Origin: Acidobacteriaceae bacterium
Lineage (GTDB): Bacteria; Acidobacteriota; Terriglobia; Bryobacterales; Bryobacteraceae
Reading direction: 5' to 3'
DNA length: 64,000 bases
Assembly: GCA_019233755.1 (NCBI GenBank)
Contig: JAFAMD010000044.1
Span: 47,982 to 111,981, forward strand
Below are positions 30,009 through 39,037 of this stretch, in pieces. The position numbers and the translations under genes were made by a program. Within the stretch, counting starts at the first letter, position 1; every line of letters begins with the position of its first letter. Under the pieces are notes generated by a model, which was given only the letters and a program-made list of their open reading frames with translations, was not told where the DNA came from and did no database searches.

Positions 30009-30398
30009 GTGGCAACACTTGCAGCAGCAAAGCCGGACCTGGAAGCGCATCGAAAAGCGACAACAGCCCCCTTACCGCAGGTGGTGGATGCGCTCGTTTC
30101 GCTCATCGGCCGCAAACTGATTGCGTATATCGCCTCCATAAAAGACGCGCGCGCTATCGAGCGCTGGTCACATGGTTCGACGCCCCAGAAGGACGTAGAG
30201 CGCCGCATAAGACTCACCTATCATGTTGCAGCGATGCTCGCTCAATTCGATACACCTGCTGTTGTGCAGGCCTGGCTCATTGGGCTGAATCCGGAACTCG
30301 AAGACCAAGTTCCGATCGGCCTGCTTAGAGAGGGCGATATCGAAAGTGACGGCAAGAGGGTTCTGAGCGCAGCCAGAGCCTTTGTCGCCGGGGGCTAA
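30009..30398 (+). CDS. Xre/MbcA/ParS-like antitoxin, toxin-binding domain (probable GTG start; ORF open from 29826)
   Basis: C-terminus AVVQAWLIGLNPELEDQVPIGLLREGDIESDGKRVLSAARAFVAGG fits the Xre/MbcA/ParS toxin-binding domain pattern. Confidence 0.75.
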   Translation: MATLAAAKPDLEAHRKATTAPLPQVVDALVSLIGRKLIAYIASIKDARAIERWSHGSTPQKDVERRIRLTYHVAAMLAQFDTPAVVQAWLIGLNPELEDQVPIGLLREGDIESDGKRVLSAARAFVAGG

Positions 30399-30511
30399 GC
30401 TGCGTTACGTGCTGGTGCGCATTGATATCGTCCGAATCAATCGTATCGGCGAATTATTGCCGTGGAACCTCCAGCCGCATGACTGTCGAGTGCCAGGCAA
30501 GCGCCTGTTGA

Positions 30512-31564
30512 TCAAACGAAATACGTAATGGTGCGCCGCTCGACAGCCGATAACGTGAACTCGTCTTCCGTTCTGCTACGCCCCTCGATCGTCTTCGACA
30601 CCCAGTTGCCTTGTGAATCGTAATCGTAGCGGAAGCGCGTCTCTGAGCGGCTGACGCTTTCTCGAGTCGGGCTATCGGTGGCCTGGCCTTCATCGTCGAT
30701 GGCGAATTCCCGGCCCTCATGATCGTCTACCTCTAATATTGGGTCTCCGTGTTCGTTGTAGGTAACCGTTTTGCTGTCGACTGCAAGCGGCCCCATATTC
30801 AGCCGAGTCTTGACCCTGTGACCTTGTCCGTCATACGAATGTGTGCATCGTATGGACTCCCTGCCCACACCAAAGAATGCTCGTGCGGTTTGCAGTTGAG
30901 CCGGACTTAACGACGCCAGCATTTCGGATGGCAGTACCTCCTCGGAGTTCGTCTGTGCCTCTTCAATCAATCGCCCAGCTTCGTCGTAGCGAAACTCAAC
31001 TCCGCTCAGCTGACGGCCTGCCCCGTCGTGAAACAACAAACTGGTGGGTTGGTCGCGTTCGTTGTAGAGCGTGGTCAGCTTTGTGGCGCCTGGCGCTGAG
31101 TAGATGCTGTCTGTACCCTCAACGCCCCACCCATAACGCGTGTCGGGGAGTTGGGCTGTTATGTCGACACAGAGCGTCTTTTTCTTGCATCCGGAGGCGT
31201 CGTACTCATAACTTTCGGCCGTCCGATCATCGCCATCCCCACTCCGAAATAGGATGCGCACCAATCTGCCCGCGTTGTCATATTGCCAGACTCGCAGATC
31301 CGCAAAACCGCCGGCGTTCTCCGTGCGCGTTGTTATTAGTCTTCCGGCATCGTCATAGTGGTAGGTTGTGCTCCAGAAGGAGCCGTCCGGATTGTGGTGC
31401 CAGTGCTGGGCAAGAACCCCATCAGCGCGGAACTCTAACATGGTCACGTGGCTGCGCTCCTCGGTCTCGCACGTATCTCCACCGCACCGGCGTGAATACC
31501 AGATACGTTGAAGCCGACAGGAACGCACCGGGCCACGCAATCCCCACTGTTCACGGTCATTCAT
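30512..31564 (-). CDS. YD-repeat (RHS-like) protein without a signal peptide
   Basis: Repeats: YHYDDAGRLITTRTE, WQYDNAGRLVRI, YEYDASGCKKK, FRYDEAGRLIEEAQ, HSYDGQGHRVKTR, FRYDYDSQGNWVSKTI. Confidence 0.82.
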   Translation of the reverse strand: MNDREQWGLRGPVRSCRLQRIWYSRRCGGDTCETEERSHVTMLEFRADGVLAQHWHHNPDGSFWSTTYHYDDAGRLITTRTENAGGFADLRVWQYDNAGRLVRILFRSGDGDDRTAESYEYDASGCKKKTLCVDITAQLPDTRYGWGVEGTDSIYSAPGATKLTTLYNERDQPTSLLFHDGAGRQLSGVEFRYDEAGRLIEEAQTNSEEVLPSEMLASLSPAQLQTARAFFGVGRESIRCTHSYDGQGHRVKTRLNMGPLAVDSKTVTYNEHGDPILEVDDHEGREFAIDDEGQATDSPTRESVSRSETRFRYDYDSQGNWVSKTIEGRSRTEDEFTLSAVERRTITYFV

Positions 31565-31914
31565 AGATCCACAATGCCGAAAAGAAAAGTCATTACCAAG
31601 CTGGAGGGCCTTTCAGCACCATTGTCAGTGCGCCCTCCTGTGCCGTGTCGCGCCGCGCTTGGGATAGAAGTCGCGAGATTCTTCGGACGGTGGCTCGCCA
31701 TTGATTGGATTCCCGCCGAACCACTTAGCTATTCAAACGCGACTTCGCCAAACGCGAAATGCTGCTCACGTTCGCAGCCGTAAATGACAGTTGTTGCACA
31801 TTGAACCCAATATTCTGCCGCACGTCCGTACCGGTTCGTGTCTGCCGGACGCTACTCTTAGAATTCGAATCTTACGATAGTTTGGAAAGCATCGGTCGCT
31901 ACAGGAATTGTTGA

Positions 31915-32062
31915 CATGGAGTTGATCTTTTCAATCTGGCAATCTTCGAGCCGTTCGACCTGATCGATAAGACGATCTCAAACTTAGGTACCGAGGACCC
32001 GGATTTTCTGAAAGCGCTGGAGCATCTGGATTTCAGGTTCAATCCGACGCTCTGGGTGGCGT
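31915..32062 (+). pseudogene. Protein-coding fragment without start or natural end
   Basis: In-frame HGVDLFNLAIFEPFDLIDKTISNLGTEDPDFLKALEHLDFRFNPTLWVA runs into antisense of ribE. Confidence 0.4.
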
Positions 32063-32656
32063 GCTCGATACCACGGCGAGTTTCTCGAGGTGTTTGGCGA
32101 GAATGTCGACCTCGATATTCACAAGGGAACCGGGCTGGCGGGCTTTCAGGGCAGTGTGTTCGAAGGTGTGGGGAATGATGGTGAAGCCGACAAGATCGTC
32201 ATCGACTTCCGCGACGGTCAGGCTGATGCCGTCGACGGCAACCGACCCTTTGCTGACGATGTAGCGCGTGAGTTCACGCGGGACGCGGATGCTGAGCCAC
32301 CAGTTACATTCGCCTAAGGCTTCAAGCGTAACGACTTCGGCGGTGGCGTCGATATGGCCGAGAACGAAATGACCGTCCAGACGCGAGTTGGCACGGAGCG
32401 GGCGCTCGAGGTTCACGGGCGCGCCGGGCGTGAGAGCCCCAAGATTGGTACGCTTCAGCGTTTCGGGGGCTAGATCGGCGGAGAAACGATCCGAAGCGAG
32501 CTCAACAGCGGTGAGACAGGCCCCGTTAACCGCGATGCTGGCGCCGAGCGTGGCGTCCTGTAAGATGCGAGAGCACGCAACGGTGAGGCGCGCGCCGGCC
32601 GGTTTTGACTCGAGCGCCGCGACGCGCCCGAGCTCTTCGATAATGCCGGTAAACAT
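32039..32656 (-). CDS. ribE: Riboflavin synthase alpha subunit
   Basis: MFTGIIEELGRV, NGACLTAVELASDRFSADLAPETLKRTNLG, DGHFVLGHIDATA, VDGISLTVAEV. Confidence 0.97.
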   Translation of the reverse strand: MFTGIIEELGRVAALESKPAGARLTVACSRILQDATLGASIAVNGACLTAVELASDRFSADLAPETLKRTNLGALTPGAPVNLERPLRANSRLDGHFVLGHIDATAEVVTLEALGECNWWLSIRVPRELTRYIVSKGSVAVDGISLTVAEVDDDLVGFTIIPHTFEHTALKARQPGSLVNIEVDILAKHLEKLAVVSSTPPRASD

Positions 32657-32659
32657 TGG

Positions 32660-33757
32660 TTAGCTCTTAATGAGGTACGCTTCGACCGCGAACTCGTTCT
32701 GCGAGATAGGGTGAATGGTCACGCGATCGAGCAGCATGGCATCCGCCCGGCGCATGCGGCCCTGTCCGCCCGCAACGGGCAGACTCTTGAGACCGCCCAG
32801 AATTTTCGGCGCGTAGTAGAAGAGCACCTTATCGGCGATTTGCGAATCGAGCATGGTCCAGTTGACGTGGCTGCCGGCTTCGACCATAAGCGACAGATAG
32901 CGCTTTTCGGAAAGGTAATCGAGGATTTTGCGCGGATCGGTGCGGCCTGCAAGCCCATCCGCAACGAGCACCTGAACGCCGCGATCTTCGAGAGCCTTGC
33001 GGCGCTCCGCCGGGGCGGCCGACGTACAGACTAACAGGACATCGTTCTTCGCGCTCGTGATCATCTTCGAGGTAAGCGGAATGCGGAGTTGGGAATCGAG
33101 AACGATGCGAAGCAGCGGCCGCGCGCGCTCCAGACCGGATCGATCGGTGAGAAGGCAGTCGTCTTCGCGAACGGTGCCGAGCCCAGTGAGGATGGCGTCG
33201 GATAAGTGGCGCACCTGTTGGACGTCAGCGCGTGCCACCTCGCTGGTGATCCAGCCGATATTGTCCTGCGGGGCGGCGATTTTGCCATCGAGCGTGAGGG
33301 CAGCCTTGACGGTAACGAGCGGCCTGCCGGTTCGCATGAAGTGCACAAAGGCCTCGTTGAGGCGTTCGGCGGCGGCGGTGTGCTCGTCCTCGAGGACGAC
33401 TTCGACGCCGGCGCGGCGCAGGCGCTCAAAACCTTCACCGCTGACCTGCGGGTTGGGATCCTGCATGGCGGCGACCACACGCGCGATGCCGGATTGAATA
33501 ACGACATCCGCACACGGCCCGGTGCGGCCCTGATGCGAGCACGGTTCCAAAGTGATGTAGAGCGCGGCTCCGCGGGCATCTTTGCCGGCTTCGCGAAGGG
33601 CGACAATCTCGGCGTGATCAACACCGGCCCAGGTATGAAAGCCGCGGCCGATCACTTTGCCATCACGGACTACGACTGCGCCGACGGCCGGATTAGGACT
33701 TGTGCGGCCGCGGCCCTGGCGCGCGAGTTCGAGAGCTTCCTCCATGAAAACTGACAT
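32660..33757 (-). CDS. ribD: Bifunctional diaminohydroxyphosphoribosylaminopyrimidine deaminase / 5-amino-6-(5-phosphoribosylamino)uracil reductase
   Basis: HAEIVALREAGKDARGAALYITLEPCSHQGRTGPCADVVI; C-terminal reductase TVKAALTLDGKIA. Confidence 0.97.
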   Translation of the reverse strand: MSVFMEEALELARQGRGRTSPNPAVGAVVVRDGKVIGRGFHTWAGVDHAEIVALREAGKDARGAALYITLEPCSHQGRTGPCADVVIQSGIARVVAAMQDPNPQVSGEGFERLRRAGVEVVLEDEHTAAAERLNEAFVHFMRTGRPLVTVKAALTLDGKIAAPQDNIGWITSEVARADVQQVRHLSDAILTGLGTVREDDCLLTDRSGLERARPLLRIVLDSQLRIPLTSKMITSAKNDVLLVCTSAAPAERRKALEDRGVQVLVADGLAGRTDPRKILDYLSEKRYLSLMVEAGSHVNWTMLDSQIADKVLFYYAPKILGGLKSLPVAGGQGRMRRADAMLLDRVTIHPISQNEFAVEAYLIKS

Positions 33758-33765
33758 AGAGGCAC

Positions 33766-34716
33766 CTAATCGAACAACGATTCGACGAACTTTTCCGGTT
33801 CGAAGGGAAGCAGGTCATCGATTTTCTCGCCGACACCGATGAAGCGAATCGGCAGGTTCAGCTCGCGCGCGATGGCCACCACTACGCCGCCTTTGGCGGT
33901 GCCGTCGAGTTTCGTCAGAATAATGCCGGTGACGCCGGCCGATTCGGTAAACTTGCGCGCCTGCTCGAGGCCGTTCTGCCCGGTGGTGGCGTCAAGAACG
34001 AGCCACACTTCGTGCGGCGAGCCGGGTACAACGCGCTGACAGGTGCGGCGCATTTTTTCGAGCTCGGCCATGAGATTCTCCTTTGTGTGGAGGCGGCCGG
34101 CGGTATCGACGATGACGTAATCGACACTGCGGGCCTTGGCCGCCTGCAGAGCGTCGAAGACGACCGCGCTCGGGTCTGCGCCGGTCTTCTGGCGAATCAT
34201 TTCGACATTCGCACGCTGCGCCCAGACTTCGAGCTGTTCGATGGCCGCGGCACGAAACGTGTCAGCAGCGCAAAGGAGGACTTTTCGGCCTTCGCCGAGA
34301 AAACGATTGGCCAGCTTGCCGATGGTGGTGGTCTTCCCTGCTCCGTTTACGCCTACGACCATGACGACCGCGGGGGGTGTGCGGACGACGTGAATGGGCG
34401 TTTCCGAAGCGCGCAGAACTTCGAGCAAGTGCTGGCGGATGAGCGAGCGGATTTCGGCCGGGTCGGCGGTGAGCTTACGATCGATGCGCTGGCGGATGCT
34501 CTCGAGGATGTCCTCGACGGTGCGCACGCCGAGATCGGCGGTAATGAGCGTGTATTCAAGCTCTTCGAGAAGATCGGCATCGATTTCCTTTTTGCCCGAC
34601 AGCACATCTTCAATGCGATCCACCAGGCCGGTGCGTGTTTTCTGGATGCCGGCCTTGAGTTTGTCAAGCAGGTTTGGTTCGGTGGGGACCGAGCCAAAGA
34701 GCGTCTGGATGGCCAT
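33766..34716 (-). CDS. ftsY: Signal recognition particle receptor FtsY
   Basis: [62 protein letters not shown]. Confidence 0.97.
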   Translation of the reverse strand: MAIQTLFGSVPTEPNLLDKLKAGIQKTRTGLVDRIEDVLSGKKEIDADLLEELEYTLITADLGVRTVEDILESIRQRIDRKLTADPAEIRSLIRQHLLEVLRASETPIHVVRTPPAVVMVVGVNGAGKTTTIGKLANRFLGEGRKVLLCAADTFRAAAIEQLEVWAQRANVEMIRQKTGADPSAVVFDALQAAKARSVDYVIVDTAGRLHTKENLMAELEKMRRTCQRVVPGSPHEVWLVLDATTGQNGLEQARKFTESAGVTGIILTKLDGTAKGGVVVAIARELNLPIRFIGVGEKIDDLLPFEPEKFVESLFD

Positions 34717-34815
34717 GTTTGTTTCTTTGTTTCAATCCGCACACACCACGGGCGGGTGACCTCCGCAGGTGCGATTTTGGCTTAAGTTTAGCAGGGAGAA
34801 GAGGACGCTTCCGGC

Positions 34816-37458
34816 TCACTTGCCTTGCATGAAAGAAGCGGCCGCGGGTTGAACTACTCCGGCGCGCGCTGCGCAGAGCTCGATGCGCTCCAGCGTGTTC
34901 GCGAGGTTGCGGGCACCTCCGGGCAGATTAGCGATGCGCGGCTGGAAGAAAGCATCGACCTGTTCGCGATGGGAGGCGTCACAGAAGCCGGCGGCCGCGA
35001 GTGGAAGATTGGCGCCGAAAGGGATACCGCGCGCCCCCGGCAGCGTGTTGTTCAGCCTGTCGAAGTTTTGCTGAACGAACTTCCACAGAATCTCACGATT
35101 TTCGTCGGACGCGGCCAGGAGGTTGCGTTCGAATTCGCGCGGATCAACGCCCGGTTCGAAGATCAGATCGAGCGCGGCCTGTGCAAGGGTAGGGTCGCGG
35201 AAAGCCGGCAGGGCGGCGATGATCCACTGGCGCTCGCGGCGGACTTTTGTTTGGCGGATGGCATTGACGAGTTCTTCAAAGAAGGCACGATTGCCGTTCC
35301 AGGCCGCGGTAGAGAGTACTGGCACGACCATATCCGGGTCGAGCGATGTGCGCTCTTTGAGCCAGGTATGGGCGAGTCCGGCGGCTTGCCCCTGCAACTC
35401 GGAATCCTCGCCGCGCGTTGCCACCAATGGAACGATTTCGATACGGAGCTGACGGATTTCCGGCGATTCTCCGGGCTTCGGGTTCCACCCGAGTTCGTGG
35501 GCGCTGGCCTGGTAGAGCGAGCGGATCCAGGCAGCGTACTCCGCATGAAGGTTGTCAGGGACAAAGCTGCTGACGCTCTCCACCAGGCCAGCGGATTGGC
35601 GGACGAGACCGGCGTCGGTACTGCGGCTGAAGTGCTGGGCGAAGCCGAGATCCTGGTGCAGATCGCCCAAACCAGAGGAGAACATGAGCTGGATATTTCG
35701 CAGGGTGGCGGCAGCCTCGGCAGGCTGCAAATTCGGCAATCCGTTCCTGACGAGATTGCCCGCGACCGCGGCGGGTTCGTAGGAAACGGCGTAGTAGCCG
35801 GTGGCGCTCGAGTCAGCGGAGAACCAGGTGGGGCAGCCGCGCAGGCCATTCAGCGTCCAGGTATCGGACGCCTTTGTGAGCAGCTTGCAGTCGCGGTGGG
35901 CTCCCGCCGCGTCGTTCCACACTGCACAAACGGGGACCTGCCAAAGCTGACCAGGCGTAGCAGGCGAACCCACCGGCAAAAAACGCGTTTGCGTGAGCTG
36001 AACCTGGGACGGATTACCGGCACAGCGGACGGTCGCAGTCACGAGCGGAAACCCCACCTGGTTGAGGAACGTGGAAAACGCCGCGCCCGCGCCGCTTTGC
36101 GGCGAGACCTGGTCAATAGCGGAGAGCAGATCAGAGGCGGTTGCGTTCCCCCACTGGTGCTGCTCGAGGTAAAGACGCACGGCCTTCTGGAACGCCTCCG
36201 GGCCGACGTAATTTTCGAACATGCCGATGACCGCTTCGCCTTTGCCGTAAGTGATACCGTCGAAGGCATTCGCGATATCGCCGGGTGCTTCGATGGGCTG
36301 GCGGATCCGGCGCGCGGTGGTGAGGCTATCGGCACGCATGACATTTATGGAACGGGCGGCATCGGATTTTATGTTCCAATCCGGTTTCCATTCGTTCAGC
36401 AGCTTGCTTTCGAGCCAACTGGCGAAGGCTTCGTTCAGCCAGATGTCGTCCCACCAGGCCGTCGTGACAAGATCGCCGAACCATTGGTGCGACATCTCGT
36501 GCTCCATGACAGCAGCCTGACCGCGCTGACGAAGCTGAGTCTCCTGCCGGGGAGGGGAAAGCAGAAAATCGCCATACGCGATGAGGCCGGCGTTTTCCAT
36601 GGCGCCCCAGGCAGTGGTGAGGGGGACCACCACCTGGTCGAGCTTTTCGTATGGATAGGGGGTGCCGAAATAGTTTTCAAGCAGTCCAATCAGCTTGGGG
36701 GTAACGGACGCAGCGTAGGCAGCCTCGGACGCACGGCCGCGCGGCACGATGATGTTCCCGGGACGATGGTTGCGGCCGATGGGCGCGGTGGGGACGACGT
36801 CAAACGGCCCGACGGCGAAGGCTACCAAATAGGAGGGCAGCGGCCTAGTTTGCTGGAAGCGAACCGTTTTCGTGTTGTCGTTTCGCGCCTCTTCCGACTC
36901 GGCGGGCGTGTTCGAAAAAACCTTCAACGCCTTCGGCACGTTGATCGTCAGTTGCCATGGGACCTTGAAGCCCGGCTCGTCAAAGCAGGGGAAGACGCGG
37001 CGAGCCGTGACGGGCTCAAACTTGCTGAAGATATACCAATCATTCCCTTGCTGCTGTTGGAAGGCGCCGTCGGTAAGGGTGCGGCTCACCTCGCCGGTGT
37101 AGCTGATGTCGAGAACGGCGCGACCGGGCGCGAGGTTCGAGCTTGTTTTGACCGCGAGAAAGTCATTCGGCGCGGAGCGGAACCCGACGGGGAGAGTAGT
37201 GCCGCCGGCGCTAATGCTTCCACCTTTGAGTTCAAGTGACTTCGCGTTGAGCCAGATGGTATCAGTGGATTTCAGGATATTGAGTTCGATTTGGATGTCG
37301 CCGCTGAACTGATTTTGCCCCGGAACGAGGCGCAGAGAGGCGGAATAGCGAACGGGGCGCACGGTATCGGGCAGACGCAGCGCAGGTGCGTTGTCCTGGG
37401 CATCTAGAGAAATACAAGCCGCAAGAAGCAGGGTGGGGACAGTCAGCGAACGTTGCAT
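34816..37458 (-). CDS. M1 family metalloaminopeptidase (likely start MQRSLTVPTLL; ORF open to 37548)
   Basis: GAMENAG and HEMSHQWFGDLVTTAWWDDIWLNEAFASW motifs; signal peptide. Confidence 0.95.
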   Translation of the reverse strand: MQRSLTVPTLLLAACISLDAQDNAPALRLPDTVRPVRYSASLRLVPGQNQFSGDIQIELNILKSTDTIWLNAKSLELKGGSISAGGTTLPVGFRSAPNDFLAVKTSSNLAPGRAVLDISYTGEVSRTLTDGAFQQQQGNDWYIFSKFEPVTARRVFPCFDEPGFKVPWQLTINVPKALKVFSNTPAESEEARNDNTKTVRFQQTRPLPSYLVAFAVGPFDVVPTAPIGRNHRPGNIIVPRGRASEAAYAASVTPKLIGLLENYFGTPYPYEKLDQVVVPLTTAWGAMENAGLIAYGDFLLSPPRQETQLRQRGQAAVMEHEMSHQWFGDLVTTAWWDDIWLNEAFASWLESKLLNEWKPDWNIKSDAARSINVMRADSLTTARRIRQPIEAPGDIANAFDGITYGKGEAVIGMFENYVGPEAFQKAVRLYLEQHQWGNATASDLLSAIDQVSPQSGAGAAFSTFLNQVGFPLVTATVRCAGNPSQVQLTQTRFLPVGSPATPGQLWQVPVCAVWNDAAGAHRDCKLLTKASDTWTLNGLRGCPTWFSADSSATGYYAVSYEPAAVAGNLVRNGLPNLQPAEAAATLRNIQLMFSSGLGDLHQDLGFAQHFSRSTDAGLVRQSAGLVESVSSFVPDNLHAEYAAWIRSLYQASAHELGWNPKPGESPEIRQLRIEIVPLVATRGEDSELQGQAAGLAHTWLKERTSLDPDMVVPVLSTAAWNGNRAFFEELVNAIRQTKVRRERQWIIAALPAFRDPTLAQAALDLIFEPGVDPREFERNLLAASDENREILWKFVQQNFDRLNNTLPGARGIPFGANLPLAAAGFCDASHREQVDAFFQPRIANLPGGARNLANTLERIELCAARAGVVQPAAASFMQGK

Positions 37459-37470
37459 CCTGCCATCATC

Positions 37471-37502
37471 ATAGGCCCCTGGAAAAATAGGCCCCTGGAA
37501 AA
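37471..37502. repeat. Perfect 16-bp tandem duplication upstream of the aminopeptidase
   Basis: ATAGGCCCCTGGAAAA x2. Confidence 0.92.
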
Positions 37503-37574
37503 TGATTATCCGCGTGAAAGGGATATTGCGACAATGAAACAGAAACAAACCGTTGCTGTCTGCCTTTTAGAGAA

Positions 37575-39023
37575 GTGTCACAAATAACTTTGCCGGTGCA
37601 GACGAAGACGAAACGCCGCCTGGCGTTTTTGTTTTCCATACCGCTGGCTTTCAGCCTGGTGTTTTTCGGCGTCGACGTAGCCGCCGAGCACACTGATATA
37701 GAACTGATGAAGATTCGCACGGTCTACGGCGCGGTGGTCGCAGTCCGCGCGCTGGCGCATGATGCCGAATCGGGAGAACGCGGCTTCCTATTGACTGGGA
37801 ACGACCGTTACCTGATGCCCCTCGAAGGGGACAAGCTGCTCTTGGACGCGCGGTTATCCAATTGCGTAGAGGCTGCGACGGGGCGCCCGGAGGTAGAACC
37901 GCAGGTCAGGAAACTGATCGATCTGGTGAAAAAGAGATTCGGCGAGACGAATGCGGTATTGAATATCCAGCGAACGCAAGGGCTGCCTGCGGCGGTCTAC
38001 TCCGTCAGGTCGGGCGAATCGGAACACACGATGGACGAGATTCGGACGACGACGGCGGCGGTGCTGAAAGAGCTGGATAGAGAAGCCTCGCGGTATGACG
38101 ACAGAGAACGGAAGCTTTACCGGAGGACATTCGCGTTCTATACGGCAAGCACGCTCATCGTCATCGGAGTGTTGGCGTGGCTCTACCACGAACTGGTGTC
38201 CTACCTGACCGCGCGAGATGCCGCCCTGGCGGAACTGGAGAGGTTGAACGCGGACCTGGAAGCGAGGATAGCCGAGCGCACGCACGACCTGACAGAGGCA
38301 AACGAGGAGCTCAAGCAATTCGCTTACGTCGCCAGCCACGATCTGCAGGAGCCGCTGCGAACGATCACAAGCTTCTCGCAACTGTTGGAGGCGCGCTACA
38401 AAGGGCATTTGGATGAAGATGCCGATGAGTTCATCGGGTACATCGTTACCTCGGCGCGCCGCATGACCGGCTTGATCAACGGCCTGCTTACGCTGGCGCG
38501 GTTGCGAAGAACGGGGCAACGCGTGGAGCCAGTCTCCTTCGAGAAGCTGTTGCAGGAAGCCGAGATCAGCCTGCAAGCATCCATACGGGAGAGTGGCGCG
38601 GAAGTGTTGCACGGACCGCTGCCGGAGCTGGTGGTGGATCAAGTGCAGTTTTGCCAGGTGTTGCAGAACCTGATCTCGAACGCAATCAAATACCGGCGGG
38701 AGGAACCCCCGAAAATTCGCATTGAAGCGTACCGGGATTCGAGCAGTTGGGTGTTCTCCGTCCGCGACAACGGACGGGGGTTCAATCAGGAGTTTGCAGA
38801 GCGCATTTTCGGGCTTTTCCAGCGCCTGCACCCGGGTGGAGTAGACGGGACCGGTATGGGGCTTTCGATAGCACGCAAGATCGTAACGCGCCATGGGGGC
38901 CGGATCTGGGCAGAATCACAAGAAGGCGTGGGATCGACGTTTCACTTCAGCCTGCCGGTCAGTCTGGAATCCAGCCGAGGAAGAAAGAGCAAAGAGACGT
39001 CCGCGCCCGTCATGCAGGCGTGA
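37575..39023 (+). CDS. CHASE3-domain sensor histidine kinase
   Basis: RALAHDAESGERGFLLTGNDRYL (CHASE3), FAYVASHDLQEPLRTI (H box), NLISNAIKYRREEPP, DNGRGFNQEFAERIFGLFQRL, GTGMGLSIARKIV. Confidence 0.94.
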   Translation: MSQITLPVQTKTKRRLAFLFSIPLAFSLVFFGVDVAAEHTDIELMKIRTVYGAVVAVRALAHDAESGERGFLLTGNDRYLMPLEGDKLLLDARLSNCVEAATGRPEVEPQVRKLIDLVKKRFGETNAVLNIQRTQGLPAAVYSVRSGESEHTMDEIRTTTAAVLKELDREASRYDDRERKLYRRTFAFYTASTLIVIGVLAWLYHELVSYLTARDAALAELERLNADLEARIAERTHDLTEANEELKQFAYVASHDLQEPLRTITSFSQLLEARYKGHLDEDADEFIGYIVTSARRMTGLINGLLTLARLRRTGQRVEPVSFEKLLQEAEISLQASIRESGAEVLHGPLPELVVDQVQFCQVLQNLISNAIKYRREEPPKIRIEAYRDSSSWVFSVRDNGRGFNQEFAERIFGLFQRLHPGGVDGTGMGLSIARKIVTRHGGRIWAESQEGVGSTFHFSLPVSLESSRGRKSKETSAPVMQA

Positions 39024-39037
39024 GGGCAAGCTGAAAA

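Noticed and set aside
34825-37239. 804-aa plus-strand ORF
   Set aside because: Exact antisense of the M1 aminopeptidase; GC-rich shadow ORF with no recognisable domain and codon-mirror composition.
37854-38894. 346-aa minus-strand ORF
   Set aside because: Antisense of the CHASE3 histidine kinase.
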